NCBI RefSeq assembly: GCF_000091325.1
Contig: NC_014012.1
Coordinates: forward strand, 1,488,001 to 1,552,000
Length of the DNA stretch: 64,000 bases
Reading direction: 5' to 3'
From: Shewanella violacea DSS12
GTDB lineage: Bacteria; Pseudomonadota; Gammaproteobacteria; Enterobacterales; Shewanellaceae
Shown here one piece after another: positions 9,525-19,188 of this stretch; within the stretch, counting starts at the first letter, position 1; every line of letters begins with the position of its first letter. The notes beneath the pieces were generated by a model. That model was not told where the DNA came from, did no database searches, and saw nothing but the letters and a program-made list of their open reading frames with translations. Made by a program: the position numbers and the translations under genes.

Positions 9525-11447
9525 TTATTTGTTCTGGTTCATATGTTTTTGGTAATCCTTGGGGGGCGGGGTCCAGCCACGCTCAACTCTGGCTTGTTCA
9601 TCTAAGTGTTCACTCTTCATGGCTTTTGCTATGGCAGTTTCCAACTCGATAAACAGATTTCTGTAGTGTGTGCTGTACTTACTGTCTTCGCTGTTTTCCT
9701 TCCACATCTCATAGAGTGAATCCTTGTAGCATAACTCGAGCTCACGCAGGGTGGCCTTCTTTTGTTCGGCCTTAAAGGGGTGAACCCCAAGGGCTATCAG
9801 TGCCTCTTTGCCTAGCTCCAGTGCCGAGTGATAGGTTTCGCTGACGATAAAGTCGGCGCCCGCATGCTTGAGCTCGAAGTGATGCCCTCTATCGAAGGCG
9901 CGAGCGAAAATCATCACCTTAGGATAGGTGCGCTTGATGTATTTTGTCAGCTCAACGGCGCGCTCATTGTTGTCTATGGCAATGACCAGCATGCTGGCAT
10001 CTTCTATACCTGCGGTGTGGAGTAGGTCAGGCTGGGTGGCATCACCATAGAAGCTTTTGACATTGATTTTTCTTAGGTTGGCCACCTGATCGACAGATTG
10101 ATCCAGCACCACAGTCTTGATTTTATTGGCGACAAGAAAGCGGTTGACCATCTGACCGAAGCGGCCAATTCCGGCTATGATCACTGTGCCTCTTTCGGTT
10201 ATTTCATCGGCCTCGGGTTTGTTTTCGCTCTCCTCGTATCTGGGTAAGATCACCTTGTCGAAGAAGATGAACAAGCCTGGGGTGAGGAACATAGACAGGG
10301 CGACGACGAGGGAGAGCATCTGAGCCAGATCTGTTGGGATGACATGATTCTGTACCGTGTAGCTAAGGAGCACGAAGCCAAACTCACCGGCCTGAGCCAG
10401 ACTCAGAGCAAATAGCCAGCGGTCACTGTTCTTTATGCGGAAGATGAAGGCAAGCACTAATAAAATTAGCGCTTTGACTAGCATGACGCCGGCTGTGATG
10501 CCCAGAACCGGGCCAATGTTGCTGGCCAGCACGCCAAAATCGATCCCAGCGCCAACCGTGATAAAAAATAACCCTAATAAGAGTCCCTTGAAAGGTTCAA
10601 TATTGGACTCTAGTTGGTGGCGGAACTCGCTGTTTGCCAGTACGACACCGGCTAAGAAGGTGCCTAGGGCAGGAGAGAGGCCAACCAGACTCATCAGGGC
10701 TGCAATGCCTATGACTAACATGAGTGCTGTGGCGGTGAATATCTCTCTCAGGCCTGAGCTGGCTACATAGCGAAACAGTGGGCGACTCAGATAATGTCCG
10801 CCAACGACCACTGAAGAAATGGCGAGTAATACTGTGATGCCGTAGGCCCAACCTGGTAGTTCGGCCACCAGTGATAGCTCCTCATTGTGCTCAGCCGCTA
10901 GGCTAACTAAGGTCTGGGCTTTTTCCACCAATTCAGGTAGGGCAAGTAATGGGATGAGTGCCAGCATGGGGATCACGGCAATATCCTGAAATAGCAGCAC
11001 CGAGAAGGCATTCTTACCGCCCTCAGTCTTGGAGAGGTTTTTCTCGCTGAATGTTTGTAACACGATAGCTGTGGATGACAGGGCGAAGATGAGACCAACC
11101 GTGAAGGCGACGCTCCAGCCCAGACCGAAGTGAATACCAGCTGCCATGATAACGGCCGTGGTTAATCCTATTTGTAGCCCTCCAAGTCCCATGAGTTTAT
11201 TGCGCATATCCCACAGCATGCGCGGCTCGAGTTCGAGGCCCACTAAGAAAAGCATCATGACTACGCCAAATTCGGCGAAATGCTGCAGTGTGTTGGTTTC
11301 GCTACCGACCAGACCAACGATAGGGCCTATCACCACACCGGCGATGAGATAACCCAGTACCGAACCTAGCCCAAAGCGTTTGGCCAGGGGCACGGCAATC
11401 ACGGCGGCGCACAGGTAGATAAAGGCTTGAATAAAATACGCTGTCAT
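9525..11447 (-). CDS. kefC: Glutathione-gated potassium efflux antiporter (KefB/KefC type)
   Basis: Inner-membrane CPA2 K+/H+ antiporter that acidifies the cytoplasm to protect against electrophiles. The first ~390 residues hold about twelve membrane segments; a cytoplasmic TrkA-N/RCK nucleotide-binding domain begins at GTVIIAGIGRFGQM near residue 415 and includes the GDATQPDLL motif. Length (640) fits the family. The partner quinone reductase gene ends 21 bp upstream on the same strand, as in kefF-kefC operons. Being near two alkene reductases, the region is rich in electrophile defence. KefB cannot be excluded. Confidence 0.9.
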   Translation of the reverse strand: MTAYFIQAFIYLCAAVIAVPLAKRFGLGSVLGYLIAGVVIGPIVGLVGSETNTLQHFAEFGVVMMLFLVGLELEPRMLWDMRNKLMGLGGLQIGLTTAVIMAAGIHFGLGWSVAFTVGLIFALSSTAIVLQTFSEKNLSKTEGGKNAFSVLLFQDIAVIPMLALIPLLALPELVEKAQTLVSLAAEHNEELSLVAELPGWAYGITVLLAISSVVVGGHYLSRPLFRYVASSGLREIFTATALMLVIGIAALMSLVGLSPALGTFLAGVVLANSEFRHQLESNIEPFKGLLLGLFFITVGAGIDFGVLASNIGPVLGITAGVMLVKALILLVLAFIFRIKNSDRWLFALSLAQAGEFGFVLLSYTVQNHVIPTDLAQMLSLVVALSMFLTPGLFIFFDKVILPRYEESENKPEADEITERGTVIIAGIGRFGQMVNRFLVANKIKTVVLDQSVDQVANLRKINVKSFYGDATQPDLLHTAGIEDASMLVIAIDNNERAVELTKYIKRTYPKVMIFARAFDRGHHFELKHAGADFIVSETYHSALELGKEALIALGVHPFKAEQKKATLRELELCYKDSLYEMWKENSEDSKYSTHYRNLFIELETAIAKAMKSEHLDEQARVERGWTPPPKDYQKHMNQNK

Positions 11448-11468
11448 AAAAAGTTACCTTACCTTAGG

Positions 11469-12101
11469 CTAAAGTGTTTGAGATGCTTGCTCACTCTGGT
11501 GCACATGTGCCTGATTAAGCACGGGCAAGGAGGCTGCGTGAGAGAGGTCCAGAGTGTTTGTCGCTAAGGAGGTTAGCAAAGCATTAAATGCGTCAATATG
11601 GCCGGGAATTCTTCCCTCTTCGCTGGCATTACGGCTGCTAAACAGCACGAAGGGAGCCAGATAGTGCATACCGGTTAAATTGGCGGTTTGCTCTATGGGG
11701 TATAGCAGCTCTCGAATGGTGAAGTGATTATAGCCATCACCCTGATAGGCTTTTTCGTTACCGCCAGCTGTGGTTGCACAAAAAAATGTTTTGCCCTTTA
11801 AGGCTACGCCATCTGCGCCATAGGCGAAGCCATATTCGAGCACCAGATCTTGCCATTGTTTCAGGATGGCTGGCGTCGAGTACCAATGCAGAGGAAATAG
11901 GAAAATGATCACCTGATGGTCAAGTAAGCGTTGCTGCTCTCTGTCGATATTGATGTGAAAAGTTGGGTACTCACGATAAAGATCTATGGCAGTGACATCA
12001 CTGTGTTCTTGGCTGGCTTTAAATAGCAGCTTGTTGACCTCGGAACGCTCCTGAGATGGATGTGCGAATAGCACTAAGATTTTCTTTCTTTCCTCTGGCA
12101 T
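11469..12101 (-). CDS. kefF: Kef ancillary NAD(P)H quinone oxidoreductase (KefF/KefG)
   Basis: Flavodoxin-fold quinone reductase needed for full activity of the Kef antiporter encoded just downstream. Residues about 9-180 carry the family pattern VLFAHPSQERS, FPLHWYSTPAILKQWQD and the glycine segment TTAGGNEKAYQ. The last ~30 residues (from about SHAASLPVL) are an extension of low similarity. It is the first gene of a two-gene operon. The F-versus-G name follows the partner and is not certain. Confidence 0.88.
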   Translation of the reverse strand: MPEERKKILVLFAHPSQERSEVNKLLFKASQEHSDVTAIDLYREYPTFHINIDREQQRLLDHQVIIFLFPLHWYSTPAILKQWQDLVLEYGFAYGADGVALKGKTFFCATTAGGNEKAYQGDGYNHFTIRELLYPIEQTANLTGMHYLAPFVLFSSRNASEEGRIPGHIDAFNALLTSLATNTLDLSHAASLPVLNQAHVHQSEQASQTL

Positions 12102-12440
12102 AACTTGTCCTTGTGGAGGGATAACAGGTACTGCTGGCTAAGTTATCATAAGTTAATACGCTGACATAACTCGTTAGCTTATCTTGGTTATCGCCAGTAC
12201 TTATAGGCCCCATCTCGCTCTCTTATCATGGCTGCTATTTTAAAAGGCTGAGTCTAGACTTTGGTTGATTTATTTTGCACTGCAGGTGTGAGTCATCCCA
12301 GTGATCATTTTCAATTATCTGATTGAAATAAATTGCCACTATGTTGCGTCATGGCAATGTGGTATTTGCTAAAATTAAACTTCATTGCTAAACCTAGTGG
12401 GTATATTGCTCTGAGAGCTATATTTTAACATGGAGGTTTT
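12102..12440. other. Intergenic region between kefF and csrA-like gene
   Basis: No gene seen on either strand. It must hold the divergent promoters of the kef operon and the csrA-like gene. I saw no clear hairpin terminator or long repeat. Confidence 0.6.
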
Positions 12441-12617
12441 ATGCTTATTCTCACCAGAAAGCCTAATTCATCGATCACTATCACCAATATCTATGATGAA
12501 AACGGCCACAAACTTCAAGATATAGAGATCAATGTTTATGCCGATAACCGCATTGGCATCATTGCCGATGGTTCGGTTGATATCTATCGAAGTGAGATCT
12601 TGGAGTTAGGTGATTGA
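12441..12617 (+). CDS. Divergent small CsrA/RsmA-family protein
   Basis: A 58-residue ORF opening MLILTRKPNSSITI, which matches the CsrA start MLILTRRVGE. The pattern continues with INVYADNRIGIIADGSVDIYRSEI, split here as INVYADNRIGII then VDIYRSEI, matching the CsrA core (VRIGVNAP..VSVHREEI). CsrA proteins bind GGA loops in mRNA leaders and change translation. It has a strong GGAGG ribosome site 4 bases before ATG. It lacks the canonical VHREE and instead has IYRSE, and the usual basic C-terminal tail is missing, so it is a paralogue and not the housekeeping copy. It stands alone. Confidence 0.8.
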   Translation: MLILTRKPNSSITITNIYDENGHKLQDIEINVYADNRIGIIADGSVDIYRSEILELGD

Positions 12618-12790
12618 GTTAGCCTCTGTGTATCTAGCCTCTTTTTGAATAAGCTGGACCAGTTTCGTTTAATTAGTTGCGTTGAATCAGTTCAGTTGAG
12701 TTGAGTTTACGAGATCACATCTCTTAGGCCAGTTTGCTGGGTGCTTACTAAGCTCTGTTTAACTTATGACTGTAAATCTTCTCCCCATAA

Positions 12791-13225
<435 letters not shown>

Positions 13226-13259
13226 TCTTAGATTAACAATCTTTGTTCATCTTTTTATC

Positions 13260-13286
13260 TACGCAGCCAACTGGCTGCGTTTTTGA
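13260..13286 (+). terminator. Rho-independent terminator
   Basis: ACGCAGCCA ACTGGCTGCGTTTTT hairpin with T run, 35 bp after the truncated haemoglobin stop. The same ACGCAGCC/GGCTGCGT stem recurs elsewhere in the window (IS target at 33.9/35.3 kb; a variant at 25.44 kb). Confidence 0.85.
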
Positions 13287-13475
13287 TCTTATATTGCTTG
13301 GTATTTATTGCGGTGACTTGGTTAGATTAAGCGAGTAGAAACCCCGTTTAATCTGAGGGCGATCACTCTGAAACATGCGCTGCCTCTAAGCTTAAGCCTC
13401 ACTGTCTTTTTCACTTTAGGACTCTGTGCTATAGTGCGGCCATTATTGTGTAGATGTTTGATTTAAGAGATCGAG

Positions 13476-14054
13476 ATGACTAGAGAACTATTAAAGCGCT
13501 GTGACAACAAATGTGAGCTGTGTAGTAGCGAATCAAAATTAGCGTCCTATGAGCTTCCAGACTCAAAAGGATACGGCGATGCGCGTATCATGATCTGTGA
13601 TACTTGTACTGGTCAGATCCAAGACCGTAGCACCATAGACATGAACCACTGGCGTTGTCTTAATGACAGCATGTGGAGTCAGGTTCCTGCCGTGCAGGTG
13701 ATGGCTTACCGTATGCTTAAGCAAATTAGCGAAGAAGCATGGGCACGTGATCTACTGGATATGCTTTATCTGGATGATGACATGCAGGCATGGGGCGATG
13801 CAGGCATCGAAGAGGTTGACGAAGATTTCGTGCCTCATAGAGACAGCAACGGCGCCATTATCGAAGCCGGTGATAACGTAGTGATCATCAAAGATCTTAA
13901 CGTGAAAGGCACCACCTTTACCGCTAAGCGTGGTACTACGGTTCGTGGCATCTCACTGACAAATAACCCTGAGCACATCGAAGGGCGTGTTAACGGTACT
14001 CGTATCGTTATTTTAACTTGTTATGTTAAGAAAGTGCCGCTAAGCGAAGAGTAA
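13476..14054 (+). CDS. PhnA-domain protein with N-terminal zinc ribbon
   Basis: 192-residue protein. An N-terminal CELC...C..C zinc-ribbon-like segment (residues 9-50) precedes a central helical part, and residues ~125-190 match PhnA/YjdM (DSNGAIIEAGDNVVIIKDL, VKG, TKRGTTVRGI-like). Despite its name, PhnA is not shown to act in phosphonate use, and its biochemical role is uncertain. It is longer than E. coli PhnA (111 residues) because of the N-terminal extension. It is single, with its own terminator. Confidence 0.85.
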   Translation: MTRELLKRCDNKCELCSSESKLASYELPDSKGYGDARIMICDTCTGQIQDRSTIDMNHWRCLNDSMWSQVPAVQVMAYRMLKQISEEAWARDLLDMLYLDDDMQAWGDAGIEEVDEDFVPHRDSNGAIIEAGDNVVIIKDLNVKGTTFTAKRGTTVRGISLTNNPEHIEGRVNGTRIVILTCYVKKVPLSEE

Positions 14055-14087
14055 ACTCCAGCAGTAGAGTTTATTGCTAAAGATTAG

Positions 14088-14121
14088 AAGCCAGGGTTAT
14101 CCATAAGATAGCCCTGGCTTT
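14088..14121 (+). terminator. Rho-independent terminator
   Basis: AAGCCAGGGTTAT / ATAGCCCTGGCTTT stem-loop, 34 bp after the PhnA-like stop. Confidence 0.85.
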
Positions 14122-14293
14122 ATTGTTTGGTTTATATTTTTTAACAGGATTAAGCTTTGAAGCTGATACCTTTAAGCCGTTATGCTAGAAACTGATGATA
14201 TGTTTGTTTAGAATCATTGAAATCAGCTGCACACTATAGCTAGCGGTCAAAAATTAAATTGACCTTACTAATATAAATAACGATTGGAACAAT

Positions 14294-14749
14294 ATGAAAA
14301 TTTGGGTTGATGCCGATGCTTGTCCCGGCGTGATAAAAGAGACGCTGTTTAGGGCGGCCGATAGAGCTAAAGTGGAAGTGACTCTGGTGGCTAACCATTC
14401 TATGCGTATTCCACCGTCACGTTTTATAAAGATGGTGATCGTCTCATCGGGTTTCGATGTAGCCGATGATGAGATAGTTAAGCGTCTCGATGCCGGAGAC
14501 CTGGTGATCACAGCTGATATCCCCTTGGCATCGGAAGTGATAGATAAAGGCGGCGTGGCGCTTAATCCTCGTGGTGAGCTTTATACGGATCAAAATATTA
14601 AGGCTATTTTGAATATGCGAGACTTCATGGACACCATGCGTTCCAGTGGTGTGCAAACCGGCGGCCCCGCAGCCTTGGGCCAGAGTGATCGCCAAGCATT
14701 TGCCAATCAGCTGGATAGATTTATCACTAAACATCATAAACCTGATTAA
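14294..14749 (+). CDS. yaiI: YaiI/YqxD family protein (UPF0178, PIN-like)
   Basis: 151-residue conserved protein starting [16 protein letters not shown], the hallmark of the YaiI/YqxD family. The acidic residues DADACP and the later [11 protein letters not shown] segment resemble a PIN-like nuclease fold; no activity is established. It is transcribed alone with AT-rich flanks. Confidence 0.9.
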   Translation: MKIWVDADACPGVIKETLFRAADRAKVEVTLVANHSMRIPPSRFIKMVIVSSGFDVADDEIVKRLDAGDLVITADIPLASEVIDKGGVALNPRGELYTDQNIKAILNMRDFMDTMRSSGVQTGGPAALGQSDRQAFANQLDRFITKHHKPD

Positions 14750-14871
14750 ATCATTGAGACTGGCTTGCTCTTGGTTCTTTTAATGGGCTTATCTAAACGG
14801 TGAAACTGGTTAAATATATCGGCCGAGATATAGCCCAAATGCTTGGTGCCATTTACAGGAAGTATGAAGCA

Positions 14872-14931
14872 AGGCCCATGATAAAGTAGGCCCATGATAA
14901 AATAGGGCCAAAATAAAGTAAGGCCATAAAC
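14872..14931. repeat. Short tandem repeat, 16-17 bp units
   Basis: AGGCCCATGATAAAGT-like units begin at 14872, 14888, 14904 and 14921. The first two are near identical; the third and fourth decay (AGGGCCAAAATAAAGT, AGGCCATAAA). A small ORF reading through it on the minus strand is a by-product of the repeat. Confidence 0.75.
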
Positions 14932-15107
14932 TACACTGGCAAGTCGCCGTAATCCTTATCACAATTAGCGAGCATAACCCCTGTTCAACTGTTTTCAGTG
15001 GGTGTGGCCGCAATTTTCGGAATGGAAATAGGCCTTAGAGTGAACTTATCCTCATAGGTTCGCCTCAGCTTTGTGTCCCAGCATATTCACGTATTCGCAC
15101 TATTTAT

Positions 15108-15206
15108 TTGTTCAATATATTCCTCGTTCAATGCTTTCCTGATTCGATATCGTCTACTTGTTCAATATATTCCTCGTTCAATGCCTTTTCTGATTCAATA
15201 TTGTCT
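15108..15206. repeat. Imperfect tandem duplication of about 50 bp
   Basis: TTGTTCAATATATTCCTCG begins at 15108 and again at 15158, and both copies continue with TTCAATGC and a TGATTC.ATAT..GTCT segment that has diverged by a few bases. Confidence 0.75.
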
Positions 15207-15434
15207 CTGGTCTTTAAGATGCCATCTGGCATCGCATCATTAGCCTGTGGCTGTGATAGCGTATTATTTTAATGCCTGATTGGCATGCAGCCTCTACCCC
15301 TAAGGGATATCACTCAGTCTGTTGCAAAGACTATTGTCATCGAAACCATACTAATTTATGGCCTTATTTAGATAATTCCTCTGGGTTTTACTAGTATTTG
15401 TAGGGTAGTTACCATGCTTATTCGTTGAGGTGTA

Positions 15435-16727
15435 ATGATGAAACTTCATTGGCAGATAATGATAGCGATTGTTATAGCCATTTTTATTGGCTTGCTTACC
15501 CCTCCCAGCAGTCAAATTTATCAAGTCTATGGCTTTTTCGGCACCCTGTTTCTTAATGCTCTTAAGATGGTGATAGTGCCCTTAATCATGGCATCGATTA
15601 TCTCCAGTATGGCTAGCCTCAACCAGGGAGATAATCTGGGTCGCTTGGGGCTTAAGACCTTGGGTTATTATGCCACCACGAGTCTCATTGCCATCTTGAT
15701 TGGACTCACGGTCGTTAATATCACCAGCCCAGGCATTATCGATGGTGCGCCTGCAGGTGAACTGTTAAACCTGCACGCCGATAGCGCCGAACTCGAGTCG
15801 ACTCTGATGAAAGTCGAAGGCAGAGGCAGTAAAGACTTGATTGAGATATTTATCCGTATGATCCCCACCAATATAGTCGCCGCAGCGGCAGAGGGACAGA
15901 TGTTGGGGCTTATCTTCTTTAGCCTCTTGTTTGGCTTCTTTATGGGCCGTGTGGAAGGACGCAGGGGAGAGGTGCTGCGAGACTTTTGGAAGGGAGTGTC
16001 TAAGACCATGGTGCTTATCACTCAGTTTGTCCTCAAGTTTGCCCCTATCGGTATCTTTGCATTAATCGCTAAAACCGTGAGTGCCACAGGCTTCAATGCC
16101 TTCGCTCCTATGCTGGTTTTTCTGTTGACTGTGATAACGGCATTAGCGTTACATGCATTCGTGGCTTTACCACTCTTGCTTAAATTTGTTGGGGGGGTGA
16201 GTCCGCTAAAGCAGTTATCTGTGATGTCGCCAGCCATGTTGATGGCATTCTCTACCGCTTCATCATCTGCCACTCTACCTCTGACTATGGAGTGCGTGAA
16301 AAAGCGCGCCGGAGTATCACATAAGACTGCCAGTTTCGTGTTGCCCTTAGGCGCTACGGTGAATATGGATGGTACGGCTTTGTATGAGTGCGTCGCAGCC
16401 ATGTTTATCGCTCAGGCATATGGTTTGGAGCTCGGACTAGTAACCCAGTTCACCATAGTTCTCGTGGCGTTATTAACGTCTATTGGAGTCGCAGGGATCC
16501 CAGCGGCAAGCTTAGTGGCTATTACCGTAATTTTAGCCGCCATAGGCCTGCCACTCGAGGCGATTGGCCTGCTCTTAGTTACTGATAGGATCTTGGATAT
16601 GATGCGAACCGCTGTGAATGTCTATAGCGACGCCTGCGGCACTGTGATCATTGCGCGAACCGAGGGAGAGTCTTGGGTGCTCTCCCCTGAGCAAGACCAC
16701 GAGGTCACCGAACCTGACAATGATTAA
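15435..16727 (+). CDS. Dicarboxylate/amino-acid:cation symporter (DAACS, GltP/DctA-like)
   Basis: 430-residue inner-membrane secondary transporter for glutamate/aspartate or C4-dicarboxylates driven by Na+ or H+. Eight membrane segments plus re-entrant loops; diagnostic motifs are the serine-rich AFSTASSSATLPLTM loop near residue 275, NMDGTALYE near 310 and the C-terminal DRILDMMRTAVNVYSDACGT, whose core DRILDMMRT-N-D binds substrate. The last 15 codons are part of a 68-bp sequence repeated just downstream. Confidence 0.92.
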   Translation: MMKLHWQIMIAIVIAIFIGLLTPPSSQIYQVYGFFGTLFLNALKMVIVPLIMASIISSMASLNQGDNLGRLGLKTLGYYATTSLIAILIGLTVVNITSPGIIDGAPAGELLNLHADSAELESTLMKVEGRGSKDLIEIFIRMIPTNIVAAAAEGQMLGLIFFSLLFGFFMGRVEGRRGEVLRDFWKGVSKTMVLITQFVLKFAPIGIFALIAKTVSATGFNAFAPMLVFLLTVITALALHAFVALPLLLKFVGGVSPLKQLSVMSPAMLMAFSTASSSATLPLTMECVKKRAGVSHKTASFVLPLGATVNMDGTALYECVAAMFIAQAYGLELGLVTQFTIVLVALLTSIGVAGIPAASLVAITVILAAIGLPLEAIGLLLVTDRILDMMRTAVNVYSDACGTVIIARTEGESWVLSPEQDHEVTEPDND

Positions 16728-16856
16728 CCTTTTTAGTGATAGTGATAGTGTTGTCATTCTAGGTTTAAGAGAAACTTGGCGATTAATTTCCCCTGAGCAA
16801 GACCACGAGGTCACCGAACCTGACAATGATTAACCTTTTTAGTGATAGTGATAGTG
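16683..16856. repeat. Duplicated 3' end of the symporter gene (68-bp direct repeat)
   Basis: Bases 16683-16750 recur without change at 16789-16856, offset 106 bp. Each copy carries the codons for SPEQDHEVTEPDND, the stop, and about 25 bp of trailing sequence ending AGTGATAGTGATAGTG. Between them lie 38 bp of unrelated sequence. The second copy is outside the functional gene. Confidence 0.9.
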
Positions 16857-17342
16857 CAGCTTATACTTAGGCAGAATGTAAACAGATCTGTGTGATTGTT
16901 TTCTTTCTGAGGTGTAACGTGAGCTAGCTGAATTAGCTTGTTAATTAATGCCCTTGCTTACACTTGTATTTGGCTTATGTATTTCAGGAGACGGTAATTT
17001 ACGCTAGAGTCTGTGAACTCAATGAATTTAGATCTTTTAAGCGGGCATTATGGAAGATGCAATGTCGAAAAGATGCAGTTAGCACAAATCGAGCGAGAGG
17101 CGAGATGGAGTCTCCCTTGGTGCATGAGTTTGTCGACATCTTAGAGCCTATCAATACACTCGCCGAGTCTTGGTTTTGTATGGTGACTATAAGACTAAAG
17201 TGGTGATGCAACCAGGATTCAGGCATTTGATGACCCATGGCTTATCGTCAATATGTCGGTTTAAAAATCTGTGGAAGCACTTAAGGCTTTATCTTTAAGA
17301 CTCAGCATAAATTTTTATATTTCATTTAAACAGGAGATTAAC
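16857..17342. other. Intergenic region, possibly containing gene debris
   Basis: No intact gene. Short protein-like stretches (for example MQLAQIEREARW near 17060 and YKTKVVMQPGFRHLMTHG near 17190) occur in different frames with stops between, as in a decayed gene, but I do not recognise the ancestor. Confidence 0.4.
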
Positions 17343-17777
17343 TTGTCCGGTCAATTAACAAAAAGCCTATTATTGCTCACTGCATTGGTTGGTTTTAATA
17401 GCGCTTCCGCCAACGATACAGCTCATGATGAGACTGCTAGTGATGTTTTTAGTGTCGACAGAATCGTCTCTAATGATGTTGAGCTTAAATTCACCAATGA
17501 CGGTGATATACAGCCCAAAATTAGTGAATTTATTGTGGTCAATTACGTGTTGATGAGTAATGAAAAAGGCGATCGTCGCGCCGTAGTGACGCTGGAAAAT
17601 CAATCATCGGGTAGCCGAATCTTTAAAAGTGATCAGGTTATGGCGCTCATGGGAGATGGCAGGCGTCTCTCTCCCCATACCTATAAGCAGAAATTTAAAC
17701 GAGGAGAAAGCATCTCAATGACACTCTTATTTGGCAATAACAAGTCACCCATCCTGCAGATTTATACCCGCCAATAA
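17343..17777 (+). CDS. Exported protein of unknown function
   Basis: 144-residue protein with a clear signal peptide (TKSLLLLTALVGFNSASA, cleavage before NDTAHD). The mature part is beta-rich with no motif I recognise. TTG 17343 is chosen because an AGGAG ribosome site lies 6 bases ahead and because it puts the signal peptide at the N-terminus; an ATG at 17271 would add 24 residues in front of it. The C-terminal GNNKSPILQIYTRQ is echoed by a decayed copy just downstream. Confidence 0.7.
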   Translation: MSGQLTKSLLLLTALVGFNSASANDTAHDETASDVFSVDRIVSNDVELKFTNDGDIQPKISEFIVVNYVLMSNEKGDRRAVVTLENQSSGSRIFKSDQVMALMGDGRRLSPHTYKQKFKRGESISMTLLFGNNKSPILQIYTRQ

Positions 17778-17824
17778 TGCTGATGCTGATTCTTCATGTC
17801 TCTTACAGTTTTTAAAGGCTTAGT

Positions 17825-17869
17825 GGTAATAACAAGACCTTCATTCTACAGATTTACACCCTGAAATAA
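17825..17869 (+). pseudogene. Remnant 3' end of a paralogue of the preceding exported-protein gene
   Basis: Translates as GNNKTFILQIYTLK-stop, matching the upstream gene's GNNKSPILQIYTRQ-stop. Several differences are synonymous (GGC/GGT, CTG/CTA, TAT/TAC), as for an older gene duplicate that has lost all but its tail. Confidence 0.6.
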
Positions 17870-18078
17870 TGCATAGTCTGCATTTATTAGGTCCACAATA
17901 TTATTTGCTGGTGCTGAAAATCTGAGCCATTAATTCTTTTATCTTTTTGATTTCACTTTTATTCAGCCTTCTTTCCCTATATTCATCTTTCCCATTCATG
18001 ATGAACTTTTTATTTGGTGTTGATGGAATGTAAAGCAATCTGTTTGTTTTTTGGAGGAAGAGAAATAGGTTTAACTAC

Positions 18079-19119
18079 AAGTTATTGAAATTAAAGGTTT
18101 TGTATCGTTTATCTTAGCCATTATTGCACTGTTTATAGGTAAAACTATCATCTCTCGCTATGAGTTGTTACGAAAATACAGTATTCCAGAACCCGTGGCT
18201 GGAGGCTTTGCTTGTGCGACTATTGTGGGGGGGCTCTATTATGCTTTTGGTATCCAGATTGAATTTAACCTGGATGTCCGAGATATCCTACTGCTCTATT
18301 TCTTTGCTGGTATAGGGCTTAAGGCCGATATTGTGACCTTGCTAAAAGGCGGTAAACCGCTGCTCATCTTGTTAGTGCTTTCGAGAATTTTTATCTTCTT
18401 GCAAAACTTTATGGGGTCAGTGTTGCGACTCTGTTTGGTTTAGATCCTAAAGCGGGTTTGATGTCTCGCTCTGTCTCCCTAATCGGTGGCGTTGGCACGG
18501 CCATGGTTTGGACACCCACCTTCGTGGAGGAGCTAGGCATACCTAATGCCAGTGAGTGAGGTATAGCATCCAATACATTAGGCCTTATTGCCGCTTATGT
18601 CATTGGTGGTCCATTGCCGCTTATTTGATGAATCGCCATAATGTGAAGCCTAATCTGGATACTAACTTAGATATCGGTGCTAGCCATAATAACCGCAATC
18701 ATATAAAAGTCGATTATTTTGGGGTGTTACGCGCCTGGTTATGGTTAAACGTGACCTTGATTGTGGGTTACTTTATCGACATCGGATGACAAGAGGCTGG
18801 GCTTAAGCTGCCTATGTTCGTTGCTTGTCTGTTAGCGGGTATTATTATTGGTAATCTAGGCAGAGTTTATCTCAACCGTGACAAAGAGAAAGATAGAAGT
18901 TATGTCGAGGATGCTTCCAGAGGCTTATCACTCATTCAAGATATCTGTCTAGGCATGTTCTTAACCATGGCCTTGATGAGCCTGAAAATCTGGGAGCTCT
19001 AAGGTAGCCTGGCTTATATCTCTGTAGTGATGACGTTGCAGGTATTGCTGTCGATTCTATTCACTGTATTTATAGTATTTAGGCTGATGGGCAAAGATTA
19101 TGAGGCGGCAGTTAACTGA
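18079..19119 (+). pseudogene. gltS: Broken sodium/glutamate symporter
   Basis: Successive frames read as one GltS protein: VSFILAIIALFIGKTIISR, KYSIPEPVAGGF and LLYFFAGIGLKADI (to about 18410), then DPKAGLMSRSVSLIGGVGT, GIASNTLGLIAAYVIGG, NVTLIVGYFIDIG, LPMFVACLLAGIIIGN, LIQDICLGMFLTMALMSLKIWEL and a C-terminal FRLMGKDYEAAVN. At least two frameshifts (near 18410 and 18610) and in-frame stops (near 18557, 18787 and 19000) separate them, and no start codon fits the first segment. GltS imports glutamate with Na+; here it cannot be made. A possible reason for tolerance is the intact DAACS symporter upstream. Confidence 0.9.
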
Positions 19120-19120
19120 C

Positions 19121-19152
19121 AATAAAAAAGGAACTTAGGCTCCTTTTTATTG
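19121..19152. terminator. Terminator hairpin between convergent gltS remnant and Nudix gene
   Basis: AATAAAAAAGGA / TCCTTTTTATT stem with A and T tails, usable in both directions. Confidence 0.7.
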
Positions 19153-19188
19153 TTTGAGTGTGTCGCTTAAGTGTCTATCTGTTAATGC

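Larger units (their letters stand above)
14750..15434. other. Long intergenic region with short tandem repeats
   Basis: No convincing gene. Contains a 16-17 bp tandem repeat at 14872-14931 and a ~50-bp imperfect direct repeat at 15108-15206, described separately. The right part must hold the symporter promoter. Confidence 0.6.

Noticed and set aside
14810..15013. 67-residue minus-strand ORF (MRPHPLKTVEQ...)
   Set aside because: Its middle is the translation of a 16-bp tandem repeat; no ribosome site or family match.
16964..17206. 80-residue plus-strand ORF
   Set aside because: No ribosome site, odd composition, and protein-like pieces lie in other frames; more likely gene debris.
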